Positions 17,086 to 27,381 of a DNA stretch of 53,403 nucleotides are shown one piece after another. The position numbers were made by a program, and so were the translations under genes. Positions within the stretch are counted from its first letter, which is position 1. The number at the start of each line of letters is the position of its first letter. Source of the stretch: Anaerostipes sp. (lineage in GTDB: Bacteria > Bacillota > Clostridia > Lachnospirales > Lachnospiraceae); the NCBI GenBank assembly GCA_028704435.1, contig JAQWFL010000017.1, positions 1-53,403 on the forward strand, read 5' to 3'. A model generated the notes under the pieces. It searched no databases. It was not told the DNA's origin and was given only the letters and a program-made list of their open reading frames with translations.

Positions 17086-19533
17086 ATGAGTAAGAATAAC
17101 AGTAAAGTAAATGAAATCAAAGATGCAGTTGAAAGGAAACTGAGCCATTCATTTGGAACATCATTAGAGGAGGCATCAAGAGAAGAATTATATAAGGCCG
17201 GAGCAGGATGCATTCGCGATGAAATTATGCAGAAGTGGTCAAAAAGCCGTAAGAAGATTGAAGACAGTGGAGCGAAAAAACTCTACTATATGTCTGCTGA
17301 ATTCTTAATGGGTCGTGCGTTCTCCAATAATCTTATTAATGCGGGTGTGTTTGAAGACTATAAAACCGCATTTAAAGAGATGGGATTCGATTTGGAAGAA
17401 ATTGAAAAGGAAGAACCAGATGCAGGGCTTGGAAACGGAGGACTCGGAAGATTAGCAGCGTGCTTTTTAGATTCTTTGGCAACATTGGATTTACCTGTTA
17501 TTGGATGTGGAATTCGATATGAATATGGATTATTCAAACAAAAAATTATCGATGGAACACAAATTGAGATAGAAGATGACTGGCTGCGTGAGGGGCATGT
17601 TTGGGAAATTGAACGTCCTGAGTTGAGTGTAGAAGTAAAGTTTAATGGAACTGTTGAGCAGGAATGGGCAGAAGATGGATTAAAGATTCATCATAAAGAT
17701 TACCATACTGTAATTGCAGTCCCTTATGATGTTCCAATTATTGGATATCAATCAAACACTCCAGCTACGCTTCGTTTATGGAGCGCAAGAAGTAAACAGA
17801 CCTTTGATTTGCATTATTTCAATGAAGGTATGTATAATAAATCTATGGCTGATCAGGAATTTGCTGAGGTTATTTCAAAAGTATTATATCCAGCAGATGA
17901 TCATATGCAAGGTAAAATGCTTCGTTTGAAACAGTTTTATTTTTTAACATCTGCAACGATGCAGCTTGCGGTACAAAATCATAAAGGAAAAAGAGGAGAT
18001 TTGCATACATTAGCAGATCATGCAGTGGTTCAAATCAACGATACTCATCCAACGTTGGCGATTCCAGAATTAATGAGAATTTTAATGGATGAAGAAGGAT
18101 TCGGATGGGATGAGGCATACGACATTGTGTCTCAAATGTTTAATTATACAAATCATACAATTATGCAAGAAGCATTGGAATGTTGGGATGAGAATATGTT
18201 TAAGTTGTTATTGCCACGTATTTATCAAATTATCTGCACATTAAATGAAAAATACTGTAATACATTAAGAACATACTATCCAAATGACGAAGGAAAGATT
18301 GCTTATATGTCTATCATTGGGAATAATCAAATTCGTATGGCCAATTTATGTATAGCTGTTTGCCGCAGAGTCAATGGTGTTTCTCAGTTACATGGTGATA
18401 TTATTAAAAACCAATTATTCCATGATTCTTATAATATTTATCCTCAAAAATATTTGGCAATTACCAATGGTATTACTCATAGAAGATGGTTTGCATTGTC
18501 AAATCCAGGATTATATCATTTAGTTTCTAAAAATATTGAGGGTGACATCTTGAAAGATTACAAGTTATTTGATAAAATAACTCCACTTGCTGATAATCCA
18601 GAGTTCTGTAAAGCCTATGATGCAGTGAAACTGGAAAATAAAAAACGGTTAGCAAGATACTTAAAAGAGGAACAAGGAATTGAGATTAATCCAAATTCAA
18701 TTATCGATGTTCAGTGTAAGAGATTACATGAGTATAAGAGACAACTATTAAAGTGTTTGCATATTATTTATTTGTACAAAGAGATTAAGAAGAATCCAGA
18801 TTTTATTACAACGCCTATTACATTTATTTTTGGAGCAAAAGCAGCCCCAGGATATACAAGAGCGAAGGATATAATTCGCCTAATTAATTCCATAGGTGAG
18901 ATGGTAAACAACGATCCTGAAATCAATCAAAAGATTCAAGTAGTATTTGTTGAGAATTACTCTGTCTCTGTTGCTGAAGTTTTAATTCCAGCGGCAGATA
19001 TAAGTGAACAGCTTTCTACCGCAGGATTAGAAGCTTCTGGTACAGGAAACATGAAGTTTATGATGAATGGAGCTTTGACCTTAGGTACTATGGATGGAGC
19101 CAATGTAGAGATTTATGAGCAGGTTGGAAAAGATAATATTTTTATTTTTGGAGCAACTGTAGATGAGATTAACAGTATGAAACAGTACAAAACATACAAT
19201 CCTGGGAATGTATTTGAACAAAGTCCAGTTATCAGAGATATATGTAACTGTTTGATTTCAGGAGATTTGCCAAAGTATGGGAAACGTAAGTATTCAGATA
19301 TTTACCAGTCTTTATTATTTGGCGATTTTGGAACCGCAGATCAATATTTTGTGCTATATGATCTTCCGTCATATATTGAAGAATATCGGAAAGTATATGA
19401 AACATATACGAAGAAGCACGATCAGTGGGTTAAAATGGCAGTTCTTAATACTGCAAAATCTGGGTTCTTTTCTTCTGATAGAACAATTGCAGAATATAAT
19501 GATAAGATATGGCACTTAAAAAGAAACAAATAA
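17086..19533 (+). CDS. glgP: glycogen phosphorylase
   Basis: Releases glucose-1-phosphate from glycogen chain ends by phosphorolysis; a GT35 PLP enzyme. The 815-aa length equals that of E. coli GlgP. The PLP lysine is Lys657 in EASGTGNMKFMMNGALTLGT, and the N-terminal segment AGLGNGGLGRLAACFLDS is typical. I start at the ATG at 17086; AAAGGAG lies at 17068-17074. An in-frame start at 17005 would overlap glgA by 50 bp and adds unrelated residues. Its placement means that synthesis and breakdown of the store are encoded together. Confidence 0.96.
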   Translation: MSKNNSKVNEIKDAVERKLSHSFGTSLEEASREELYKAGAGCIRDEIMQKWSKSRKKIEDSGAKKLYYMSAEFLMGRAFSNNLINAGVFEDYKTAFKEMGFDLEEIEKEEPDAGLGNGGLGRLAACFLDSLATLDLPVIGCGIRYEYGLFKQKIIDGTQIEIEDDWLREGHVWEIERPELSVEVKFNGTVEQEWAEDGLKIHHKDYHTVIAVPYDVPIIGYQSNTPATLRLWSARSKQTFDLHYFNEGMYNKSMADQEFAEVISKVLYPADDHMQGKMLRLKQFYFLTSATMQLAVQNHKGKRGDLHTLADHAVVQINDTHPTLAIPELMRILMDEEGFGWDEAYDIVSQMFNYTNHTIMQEALECWDENMFKLLLPRIYQIICTLNEKYCNTLRTYYPNDEGKIAYMSIIGNNQIRMANLCIAVCRRVNGVSQLHGDIIKNQLFHDSYNIYPQKYLAITNGITHRRWFALSNPGLYHLVSKNIEGDILKDYKLFDKITPLADNPEFCKAYDAVKLENKKRLARYLKEEQGIEINPNSIIDVQCKRLHEYKRQLLKCLHIIYLYKEIKKNPDFITTPITFIFGAKAAPGYTRAKDIIRLINSIGEMVNNDPEINQKIQVVFVENYSVSVAEVLIPAADISEQLSTAGLEASGTGNMKFMMNGALTLGTMDGANVEIYEQVGKDNIFIFGATVDEINSMKQYKTYNPGNVFEQSPVIRDICNCLISGDLPKYGKRKYSDIYQSLLFGDFGTADQYFVLYDLPSYIEEYRKVYETYTKKHDQWVKMAVLNTAKSGFFSSDRTIAEYNDKIWHLKRNK

Positions 19534-19554
19534 CAAATGAGTTAGGGGAGAACA

Positions 19555-21480
19555 ATGATTCATAATGCATCAATAGACAAGTATAGAAGTCCTATCGGGG
19601 CAATCAGGACAGGTGAAGAATTAATCCTTCGCCTGCTGGATACCCCAGCTAAAACAACAGCTGTTAGTGTTTTATTGTTTTTTGAGGACAGGACCCAAGA
19701 ATGTCCAATGACAAAAATGGATGAGGGTTATGAATTCAGCTTTTGTGTAGATATTAATCCACAGATTGTTTGGTATTTTTTTAAAATCTACGAAGATAAT
19801 CATAGCTATTTCTATGGAGCAAGACCGGGAAGAAGCTGTGGCGAAGGAATGACAGTTGGTAATGATCCGTTTAGTTTCCAGATTACAGTATATGATAAGA
19901 ATTTTCATACACCAAAGTGGATGCAAAAAGGGGTAATGTATCAGATTTTTCCAGATCGTTTTGCAAGAGGAAACCGGGAAAATTTATTCCGTGGAAAAGA
20001 GTATCATGAAAACATGGGAAGAGAGATTTATGTCCATCGAAACTGGGAAGAACAACCGTTGTTTGCACCTATAAATGGTAATGAGAATTATAGTCCTTGT
20101 GATTTTTTTGGTGGAGATTTGGAAGGAATTATAGAGCATATTAATGAATTATCTGATATGGGAGTTACTTGTATTTACTTAAATCCCATTGTAGAAGCAG
20201 ATTCTAATCATCGATACAATACTGCAAATCACAAAAAATTAGATCCTTTTTTAGGAGATGAAGATGATTTTAGAAGACTGTGTCGTCACGCCAAAAGAAA
20301 GGGAATCCGTATTGTATTAGATGGGGTATATTCTCATACTGGTGACGATAGTATTTATTTTAATAAAAAAGGAAATTATCCAGAGAAGGGCGCATTTCAA
20401 GGTCCAGAATCTCCATATTATGATTGGTATTTTTTCGATGAAAAAGGGAGTTATAAGAGTTGGTGGGGATTTCAATCACTGCCAGAGGTAGATAAAACAA
20501 ACCAAGCATATCAGGAATATATTATTACTGGAAAGAATTCAGTGCTTAATTACTGGGCTGACTTAGGTTCATCTGGGGTCAGGCTGGATGTGGCAGATGA
20601 GTTGACAGATGAATTTATTTTTATGATTCGAAACACAATGAAAAGAAAAAACCCAGACAGTGCAATTATTGGAGAGGTTTGGGAGGACGTTACAACAAAG
20701 GAAAGTTATGGCGTGAAGCGTAAGTATGCACTGGGCAAAGGATTGGATAGTGCTATGAATTATCCGTTTAAAATTCAATGTTCAAACTATCTTCTTCGAT
20801 ATGTTAATGCATATGCAATGCAGGAGTTCTTACTTGGGCAACAATGTAATTATCCAAAACCTTTTTATTACGCAAACATGAATTTGTTATCATCTCATGA
20901 TATTCCTAGAATTCGCACCACATTGTCTACTGGGTTAAATGAGAATATTCCATCAAGAGAAAAACAGATAGATTATGTAATTGATAGGAATATGGATAAT
21001 CAGGGACAGACACTTTCAAGACTGGCGGTTGCAATCCAATTCTTTATTCCCGGGATTCCATCTATCTATTATGGAGATGAATATGGAATGCATGGATTTA
21101 AAGATCCATTTAACAGAGGAACTTTATTTAAACGGGATACTGAAATTTATAAAACCTATGAGAAGATGGCTCAGTTTCGAAAGGCAGAACCAGTGTTACA
21201 AACAGGTTATGCTATATTTAAGGCAATCAATGAAAATGTTCTTGCAATTATTCGGTTCATTTCCGATGGTCACGATGCATTAGGAGAAAAATCAGAAGAT
21301 GGTGCATTTTTGCTCATAGTCAATCCAACAAGTCAGGCAGAGAACATAATTATTGATTTAGAACAGCCCTTTGAAGGTGTTGAGAATCATCAATATCATA
21401 GATTTCTTAGGAAAGTAAATCAAAATAGGATTAGCAAGGTGATAGAGCCATTTGATTATGTGATTGAAAAGTTATATTAG
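19555..21480 (+). CDS. GH13 alpha-glucan hydrolase (alpha-amylase/neopullulanase type)
   Basis: Intracellular glycoside hydrolase family 13 enzyme of 641 aa with no signal peptide. A beta-rich N-terminal domain (1-115) precedes the barrel. GH13 motifs: DGVYSHTG near 256-263, nucleophile Asp345 in GVRLDVADEL, acid/base Glu374 in GEVWED, and transition-state Asp449 in SSHDIPR. The N-terminal domain and MYQIFPDRFARG region resemble neopullulanase/maltogenic amylase (GH13_20-like). As the last gene of the glycogen operon it may trim or debranch the limit dextrin left by GlgP, since no separate glgX is present here. Substrate specificity cannot be read from sequence. A bidirectional terminator follows. 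Confidence 0.88.
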   Translation: MIHNASIDKYRSPIGAIRTGEELILRLLDTPAKTTAVSVLLFFEDRTQECPMTKMDEGYEFSFCVDINPQIVWYFFKIYEDNHSYFYGARPGRSCGEGMTVGNDPFSFQITVYDKNFHTPKWMQKGVMYQIFPDRFARGNRENLFRGKEYHENMGREIYVHRNWEEQPLFAPINGNENYSPCDFFGGDLEGIIEHINELSDMGVTCIYLNPIVEADSNHRYNTANHKKLDPFLGDEDDFRRLCRHAKRKGIRIVLDGVYSHTGDDSIYFNKKGNYPEKGAFQGPESPYYDWYFFDEKGSYKSWWGFQSLPEVDKTNQAYQEYIITGKNSVLNYWADLGSSGVRLDVADELTDEFIFMIRNTMKRKNPDSAIIGEVWEDVTTKESYGVKRKYALGKGLDSAMNYPFKIQCSNYLLRYVNAYAMQEFLLGQQCNYPKPFYYANMNLLSSHDIPRIRTTLSTGLNENIPSREKQIDYVIDRNMDNQGQTLSRLAVAIQFFIPGIPSIYYGDEYGMHGFKDPFNRGTLFKRDTEIYKTYEKMAQFRKAEPVLQTGYAIFKAINENVLAIIRFISDGHDALGEKSEDGAFLLIVNPTSQAENIIIDLEQPFEGVENHQYHRFLRKVNQNRISKVIEPFDYVIEKLY

Positions 21481-21488
21481 ACAAAATA

Positions 21489-21528
21489 AAAAAGAGAAAT
21501 TCAGTTAAAAATTGAATTTCTCTTTTTT
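21489..21528. terminator. bidirectional terminator between converging genes
   Basis: AAAGAGAAATTCA (21491-21503) pairs perfectly with TGAATTTCTCTTT (21513-21525). A run of A precedes and a run of T follows, so it can end both the glycogen operon and the facing transporter gene. Confidence 0.9.
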
Positions 21529-21530
21529 TG

Positions 21531-23180
21531 TTATACTTCTTCAAGTTCAAAATCTTCTTCGTCATATTTGTCTGTAATAGAAAGTGCGATGTTAACTCCA
21601 TGGTCTGAAATTCTTTCAAGTGCAGACAGCATATCAGAAAAAAGCAATCCTGCACGAGGTTCGCACTCGCCCTTTGACATTCGTTTAATATGTGATTTTT
21701 GATATTTTCGTTCCAGAACATCCACATGTTCTTCTAATTCAAGAAGTTTGGGGATATTCTTTTCGGAACGATCATGAAAAATCTTTAATGCTAAAATTAA
21801 GACTTGTTCCACACTTTCGTACATATTAGTAATTTGTTTTTTGGCAGCAGGAGACAATTCGGATTTGTGTTTTACCTTGCTACAAGCTAATTCAGTAAAA
21901 TTGACAGCATGATCTCCGATTCGCTCTACATCGCTGACAGCATGAAACAAGCACCCTAATTGTCCACGATCAGAAATGGGAAGGTCCAATTGATTTGTAT
22001 GAACAAGAAAATCAGTGATTCCATGGCTAATTTCATTGATAGTTTCCTCTTTTTTATAGATATCATCCACTTGACTTAAATCGTTATGAATGAAAGCTGA
22101 AAAGGACTTATTCAAATTATCCCACACTAAGTTTGCAGAGTGTATCAATTCTCTTCGAACTTGTGGGATGGCAGAAGATGGAGTAATCATGGACTTTTCT
22201 CCAATATAATGAAGGATATCGTCTTCTGAAGTTTCGTCATTTCCAGGAACAATTACTTTGGCTAACTTAACAATATAATTCATAAATGGAAACATGAAAA
22301 TCGCTTCTATAATTTTGAAAGTAGTATGTGCGTTGGCAACACTTCGACCAATATTGTGATTTGATATTTGTAAGAAAATATTGGTAATAGGTTTTAGTGC
22401 CAATGATAGAGCTGTAAACACAATGATGCTTCCAAATACATTAAATAGAAAATGAATCATGGCAGCACGTTTTGCATTTTTCTTTCCACTTAAACTGGCA
22501 AGTAAAGCAGAGACACAAGACCCCATGTTACAACCTAAAATAATAAAGAAACATATAGGAAGTGCAAGAAGTCCTTGGGATGCCATTAGTAAAACAATAC
22601 TAACGGTAACAGAAGAACTCTGCAAAATTGCAGTAATTATAAATCCAATGAAAACAGCAATGAAATGGTTGTCTAGATTTGACAGAGCATTCATAATCAT
22701 AGGAGAATCTTTTAAGACCTCCATTGTGGAGGACATCGTAGTGAGTCCTGTAAATAGAACTCCGAATCCTAAAACAACTTCGCCGATTTTCTTAACATTG
22801 GGTGAATCTATAAACATAACCATGACAACACCAATGATTAGGAAAATAGGAGCCACCTCAGATAAATTAAAGGCAACAAGCTGAGACGTTACTGTAGTAC
22901 CAATATTGGCACCTAAAATAACACCAGCTGCCTGGGAAAGATTCATTAACCCAGCATTTACAAAACTAACAACCATTACAGTGCTTGCACTTGATGATTG
23001 AATGATTGCTGTAAAAAAGATACCAACTAGCATACCAGTGAAGCGGTTGTTCGTAAAAAACTCTAAAATGTTACGAAGCCTTTCTCCGGCAGCGTTTTCC
23101 AAACCGTCACTCATTAATTTCATTCCATATAAAAAGAGGCCTAAACCGCCAATCATAGGTAATATAAAAGAATAATCCAT
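21531..23180 (-). CDS. Na/Pi cotransporter family protein with C-terminal PhoU-like domain
   Basis: Membrane protein of the Na+/phosphate cotransporter II (NptA/YjbB) family, 549 aa. The N-terminal 310 residues hold about eight hydrophobic helices in two inverted copies, each with the QSSSAST / QSSSVTVS motif (near 62-68 and 187-194) that marks the transport core. The C-terminal part (about 340-540) is a PhoU-like helical domain with repeated SDVERIGDHAVN and ALERISDHGVN segments. Likely role: phosphate export or uptake. A GAGGAG ribosome site precedes the start. It is the only minus-strand gene of the window, divergent from miaB. Confidence 0.93.
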   Translation of the reverse strand: MDYSFILPMIGGLGLFLYGMKLMSDGLENAAGERLRNILEFFTNNRFTGMLVGIFFTAIIQSSSASTVMVVSFVNAGLMNLSQAAGVILGANIGTTVTSQLVAFNLSEVAPIFLIIGVVMVMFIDSPNVKKIGEVVLGFGVLFTGLTTMSSTMEVLKDSPMIMNALSNLDNHFIAVFIGFIITAILQSSSVTVSIVLLMASQGLLALPICFFIILGCNMGSCVSALLASLSGKKNAKRAAMIHFLFNVFGSIIVFTALSLALKPITNIFLQISNHNIGRSVANAHTTFKIIEAIFMFPFMNYIVKLAKVIVPGNDETSEDDILHYIGEKSMITPSSAIPQVRRELIHSANLVWDNLNKSFSAFIHNDLSQVDDIYKKEETINEISHGITDFLVHTNQLDLPISDRGQLGCLFHAVSDVERIGDHAVNFTELACSKVKHKSELSPAAKKQITNMYESVEQVLILALKIFHDRSEKNIPKLLELEEHVDVLERKYQKSHIKRMSKGECEPRAGLLFSDMLSALERISDHGVNIALSITDKYDEEDFELEEV

Positions 23181-23230
23181 ACTCTTTCTCCTCTGTAAAC
23201 TTAAATGTATTTTGCATAAACTTTACTTTT

Positions 23231-23259
23231 ATTTTACTTTATAATATTACAAGAAACAA
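23231..23259 (-). promoter_or_regulatory. candidate promoter of the Na/Pi transporter gene
   Basis: On the minus strand TTGTTT (23254-23259) and TAAAAT (23231-23236) are 17 bp apart, about 50 bp before the start codon. No obvious Pho box is seen. Confidence 0.4.
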
Positions 23260-23282
23260 GGAAAATAGTGAGTTTTTTTAAG

Positions 23283-23312
23283 TTGCAACAAATTGTAATT
23301 TCATTGTATAAT
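23283..23312 (+). promoter_or_regulatory. promoter of the miaB-mutSL operon
   Basis: TTGCAA (23283-23288) and a perfect TATAAT (23307-23312) with an 18-bp spacer; start near 23319, about 36 nt before miaB. Confidence 0.65.
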
Positions 23313-23354
23313 AAAGATTACGTAAAAAAGAATACAATTTAGGAGAATATAGAT

Positions 23355-24767
23355 ATGAACCAATTCAATACAGAAGCTGAAAAACAACAATATTATATAG
23401 AACAAATGGGTGAATGGTACCAAAAACGAAAGAAAGAATTAGGCAGAGATTTACGCTGCTGTATTGTAACCATGGGGTGTCAGATGAACGAAAAAGATTC
23501 TGAAAAGCTTTTAGGGGTCTTAGAGTCTATTGGGTTTGTGGAAACAGAATCAGAAGAGGCAGATATTACTTTGTTTAATACTTGTACCGTTCGGGAGAAT
23601 GCAAACACGAAACTATATGGTCATTTAGGATATGTAAAGAAGATGAAAGAAAAAAATCCAAATATGATTGTGGGATTATGTGGCTGTATGATGCAGGAAG
23701 ATATTGTAGTTGAGAAAATTAAGAAAAGCTATAGGTTTGTTGACTTAATATTTGGAACTCACAATATTTTTAAATTAGCCGAACTATTGTATCATTACAC
23801 ACAATCCAATAGCCCTATTATTGATATTTGGGAAGGAACAACAGAGATTGTAGAAGACTTACCAAGTGACCGAAAATTTTCTTTTAAATCAGGGGTCAAT
23901 ATTATGTATGGGTGTAACAATTTTTGTAGTTATTGTATTGTTCCATATGTAAGAGGACGGGAAAGAAGCAGAAAACCAGAAGACATTTTGAAAGAAATCA
24001 AACAACTGGCCGCAGAAGGAGTCAAGGAAGTGATGCTTCTTGGACAAAATGTAAATTCATATGGGAAGAATTTAGAGCACCCAGTTTCTTTTGGAGAATT
24101 ACTTCAGATGGTGGAACAAGTAGATGGAGTTGAAAGAATCCGTTTCATGACACCTCATCCAAAGGATTTGTCCGATGAATTGATTGAAGTGATGGCAAAT
24201 TCAAGTAAAATTTGTCACCACATGCACTTGCCAATGCAATCAGGGAGTACAAAACTGTTATCTGCCATGAATCGCCATTATACAAAGGAAGATTTTCTGA
24301 ATCTGGCTTATAAGATTAAAGAAAGAATTCCAGGAGTTTCATTTACTACAGATATTATTGTAGGTTTCCCAGGAGAAACAGAAGAAGACTTTGAAGAAAC
24401 TTTAGATGTTGTGCGTAAGGTAAAGTTTGACAGTGCATATACTTATGTGTATTCAAAACGAACAGGAACTCCGGCGGCCATTATGGACTGCCAGGTTGAT
24501 AAAGATACAATTAAGGAACGCTTTGACCGTTTGTTAAAGACAATCAAGGAAGGCTCAAGGGATAACCGAAAACATGGAGTTGGAAAAATAGAACCTGTGC
24601 TTGTTGAGGCAGTGAATGATCATGAAGAAGGTATGGTGACAGGAAGACTTTCAAGTAATATTTTAGTTCATTTTAAAGGAGAGAGAGAATTAGTAGGAAA
24701 GATTGTACAAGTAAAAATTACTGAAGAAAAAGGCTTTTATTATATAGGAGAACAAATCAATGGCTAA
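23355..24767 (+). CDS. miaB: tRNA-2-methylthio-N6-dimethylallyladenosine synthase MiaB
   Basis: Radical SAM methylthiotransferase that converts i6A37 to ms2i6A37 in tRNAs reading UNN codons; it acts after MiaA, also in this window. The 470-aa protein has an N-terminal UPF0004 domain with the auxiliary cluster cysteines Cys42, Cys77 and Cys111, the radical SAM CxxxCxxC (Cys187, Cys191, Cys194), and a C-terminal TRAM domain (about 405-470). TTAGGAG precedes the ATG. mutS overlaps its end by 8 bp. Confidence 0.96.
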   Translation: MNQFNTEAEKQQYYIEQMGEWYQKRKKELGRDLRCCIVTMGCQMNEKDSEKLLGVLESIGFVETESEEADITLFNTCTVRENANTKLYGHLGYVKKMKEKNPNMIVGLCGCMMQEDIVVEKIKKSYRFVDLIFGTHNIFKLAELLYHYTQSNSPIIDIWEGTTEIVEDLPSDRKFSFKSGVNIMYGCNNFCSYCIVPYVRGRERSRKPEDILKEIKQLAAEGVKEVMLLGQNVNSYGKNLEHPVSFGELLQMVEQVDGVERIRFMTPHPKDLSDELIEVMANSSKICHHMHLPMQSGSTKLLSAMNRHYTKEDFLNLAYKIKERIPGVSFTTDIIVGFPGETEEDFEETLDVVRKVKFDSAYTYVYSKRTGTPAAIMDCQVDKDTIKERFDRLLKTIKEGSRDNRKHGVGKIEPVLVEAVNDHEEGMVTGRLSSNILVHFKGERELVGKIVQVKITEEKGFYYIGEQING

Positions 24768-27381
24768 ATTAACACCTATGATGGAACAATATATGAAAAT
24801 TAAAGAGCAGAATGAAGACTGTATCTTATTTTATCGTCTTGGAGATTTTTATGAGATGTTCTTTGATGATGCCATTGTTGCCTCAAAGGAGCTTGAGATT
24901 ACTTTGACAGGAAAAAACTGTGGACTTAATGAGAGAGCACCTATGTGTGGAATTCCTTATCACGCAGTGGATTCTTATTTAAACAAGTTAGTAGAACGTG
25001 GATATAAGGTTGGAATTTGTGAGCAGGTGGAAGATCCTAGTACAGCAAAAGGAATTGTAAAACGTGAGATTATCAGAATTGTTACTCCAGGAACTAATAT
25101 TTCTCAGCAAAGTCTAGATGATACAAAAAACAACTATTTGATGTGTGTGTTCGGAGATGATGATTCCTTCGGAATATCTTTTGTAGATATTACAACGGGA
25201 GATTTTAGAACTACATGGGTTGATGATAAAAGTAAAGTTGTAGATGAAATATTTAAATTTTCACCAGCTGAGATTATTTGCAACGATGCATTTTTAATTA
25301 GTGGTGTAGATTTTGATTTCATTAAGAATAAAATTAAAGTAACAATTTCAAGTATTGAGCCACATTATTTTGATGAAATTCAAGGGATAAATGCAATTAA
25401 GAATCAATTTAAAGTTGTCAGTCTTCAAGGGTTAGGGTTAGAAGAAAAGTCAATTAATACAGTGTCTACAGGAGCACTTCTTTTATATTTACATGAAACA
25501 CAAAAAAGTTCTCTGGATCATTTGATGCATATTACACCATATGTTACCAGTCAGTTTATGATCATTGACAATTCTAGCAGAAGAAATCTTGAATTATGTG
25601 AAACAATACGGGATAAGCAAAAAAGAGGTTCCCTTCTATGGGTTTTAGATAAAACAAAGACGGCCATGGGTGCTAGACGATTAAGGCAGATGGTAGAACA
25701 ACCCTTGGTTCAAGAAAGTGACATTACAAAAAGATATGACGCAATTACTTCATTTTTAAGTCATGCTATTGTAAGAGAAGAATTAAGGGAGTACCTTAAT
25801 CCCATTTATGACTTAGAGCGACTAATGACAAAGGTGAGTTATAAGTCGGCGAATCCAAGAGATATGATTGCTTTTAAGGTATCTCTTCAGTGGCTGGCTC
25901 CAATCAAAGAAATATTAGAAGAATGTGATGATGAATTACTTACAGCCCTTAAAAATGAATTAGATCCACTTCAGGATATTTATGAGTTATTAGAGGCATC
26001 GATCTTAGAAGAACCACCAATTACAATCAAAGAAGGTGGAATTATCAAAGATGGTTTCAAGGATGAGATTGATGAATTAAAGCAGGCAAAAACAGATGGT
26101 AAGCAGTGGCTTATGGATTTGGAAGAAAGAGAAAAGAAAGCAACGGGAATTAAGAATTTAAAAGTAAAATATAACAAAGTGTTTGGATATTATTTAGATG
26201 TTACCAACTCATACAAAGATTTGGTGCCAGAACATTATATTAGAAAGCAGACGCTGGCTAATTCTGAAAGATATACCACTGAAGAATTAGATCAGCTAGC
26301 AGACAAAATTCTTGGGGCAGAAGATAAGCTATATGCGTTAGAATATGAGACTTATGTGGTTATTCGAGAGACATTAGCTGGGGAGATGGAACGTATCTCA
26401 AGAACTGCCAGAGTCATTGCCAATTTAGATGCTATGGCTTCTCTTGCTTATGTTGCAGAGACCAATGGATATATAAGACCAAAACTGAATCAAAAAGGCA
26501 CCATTCAGATTAAGGATGGACGTCATCCAGTGGTTGAAAAGATGATGAAAAATGATATGTTTATTGCAAACGATACGCAGTTAGACCAAAGGAAGAATCG
26601 TGTTGCTATTATAACAGGTCCAAATATGGCAGGAAAATCTACCTATATGCGCCAGACGGCATTAATTGTCTTGATGGCACAGATTGGATCATTTGTTCCA
26701 GCAAGCAAGGCTAATATAGGGATTGTAGATCGAATCTTTACAAGAGTTGGTGCTTCTGATGATCTTGCATCTGGACAAAGCACATTTATGGTGGAAATGA
26801 GTGAAGTTGCCAATATTCTTAGAAATGCGACTAAGAACAGTCTTTTGATTTTAGATGAAATTGGACGTGGAACAAGTACTTATGATGGACTTAGTATTGC
26901 GTGGGCGGTAGTTGAATATATCAGTAACTCAAGGCTTTTGGGGGCTAAAACATTATTTGCAACCCATTACCATGAATTGACGGAATTAGAAGGCAAGATA
27001 CAAAGTGTGAATAATTACTGTATTGCAGTCAAAGAGCAAGGCGATGATATCGTATTTTTACGTAAGATTGTCAAAGGTGGAGCAGATAAAAGCTATGGAA
27101 TTCAAGTTGCAAAACTTGCAGGGGTTCCTGAAATGGTTATTTCAAGGGCAAATGAAATTGTCAAAGAATTGGCTCAGCATGATATTGCTATGGATACAAA
27201 GAATATTTCTGTGATGGATGAACCAGAGCAGCTTTCGTTTTTTATGGATAGTCCAGAGCCAACCATGGAACATCCGTTTATGATTGAATTAAGGGAAAAA
27301 GATTTATCCGACATGACACCCTTAGAAGCATTAAACTATTTGTATGTATTGCAAAATAAATTAAAGGAGGAGGAATCCTAA
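24760..27381 (+). CDS. mutS: DNA mismatch repair protein MutS
   Basis: Recognises mismatches and small loops and recruits MutL. The 873-aa protein has the N-terminal mismatch motif in FYRLGDFYEMF (Phe-Tyr-Glu), the connector, lever and clamp domains, Walker A GPNMAGKST starting at residue 620, Walker B LLILDEIGRGTSTYDG and the THYHELT switch. The C-terminus ends with the TPLEALNYLY segment that is typical of the family. It overlaps miaB by 8 bp and shares one base with the mutL start, so the three are translationally coupled. Confidence 0.98.
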   Translation: MAKLTPMMEQYMKIKEQNEDCILFYRLGDFYEMFFDDAIVASKELEITLTGKNCGLNERAPMCGIPYHAVDSYLNKLVERGYKVGICEQVEDPSTAKGIVKREIIRIVTPGTNISQQSLDDTKNNYLMCVFGDDDSFGISFVDITTGDFRTTWVDDKSKVVDEIFKFSPAEIICNDAFLISGVDFDFIKNKIKVTISSIEPHYFDEIQGINAIKNQFKVVSLQGLGLEEKSINTVSTGALLLYLHETQKSSLDHLMHITPYVTSQFMIIDNSSRRNLELCETIRDKQKRGSLLWVLDKTKTAMGARRLRQMVEQPLVQESDITKRYDAITSFLSHAIVREELREYLNPIYDLERLMTKVSYKSANPRDMIAFKVSLQWLAPIKEILEECDDELLTALKNELDPLQDIYELLEASILEEPPITIKEGGIIKDGFKDEIDELKQAKTDGKQWLMDLEEREKKATGIKNLKVKYNKVFGYYLDVTNSYKDLVPEHYIRKQTLANSERYTTEELDQLADKILGAEDKLYALEYETYVVIRETLAGEMERISRTARVIANLDAMASLAYVAETNGYIRPKLNQKGTIQIKDGRHPVVEKMMKNDMFIANDTQLDQRKNRVAIITGPNMAGKSTYMRQTALIVLMAQIGSFVPASKANIGIVDRIFTRVGASDDLASGQSTFMVEMSEVANILRNATKNSLLILDEIGRGTSTYDGLSIAWAVVEYISNSRLLGAKTLFATHYHELTELEGKIQSVNNYCIAVKEQGDDIVFLRKIVKGGADKSYGIQVAKLAGVPEMVISRANEIVKELAQHDIAMDTKNISVMDEPEQLSFFMDSPEPTMEHPFMIELREKDLSDMTPLEALNYLYVLQNKLKEEES

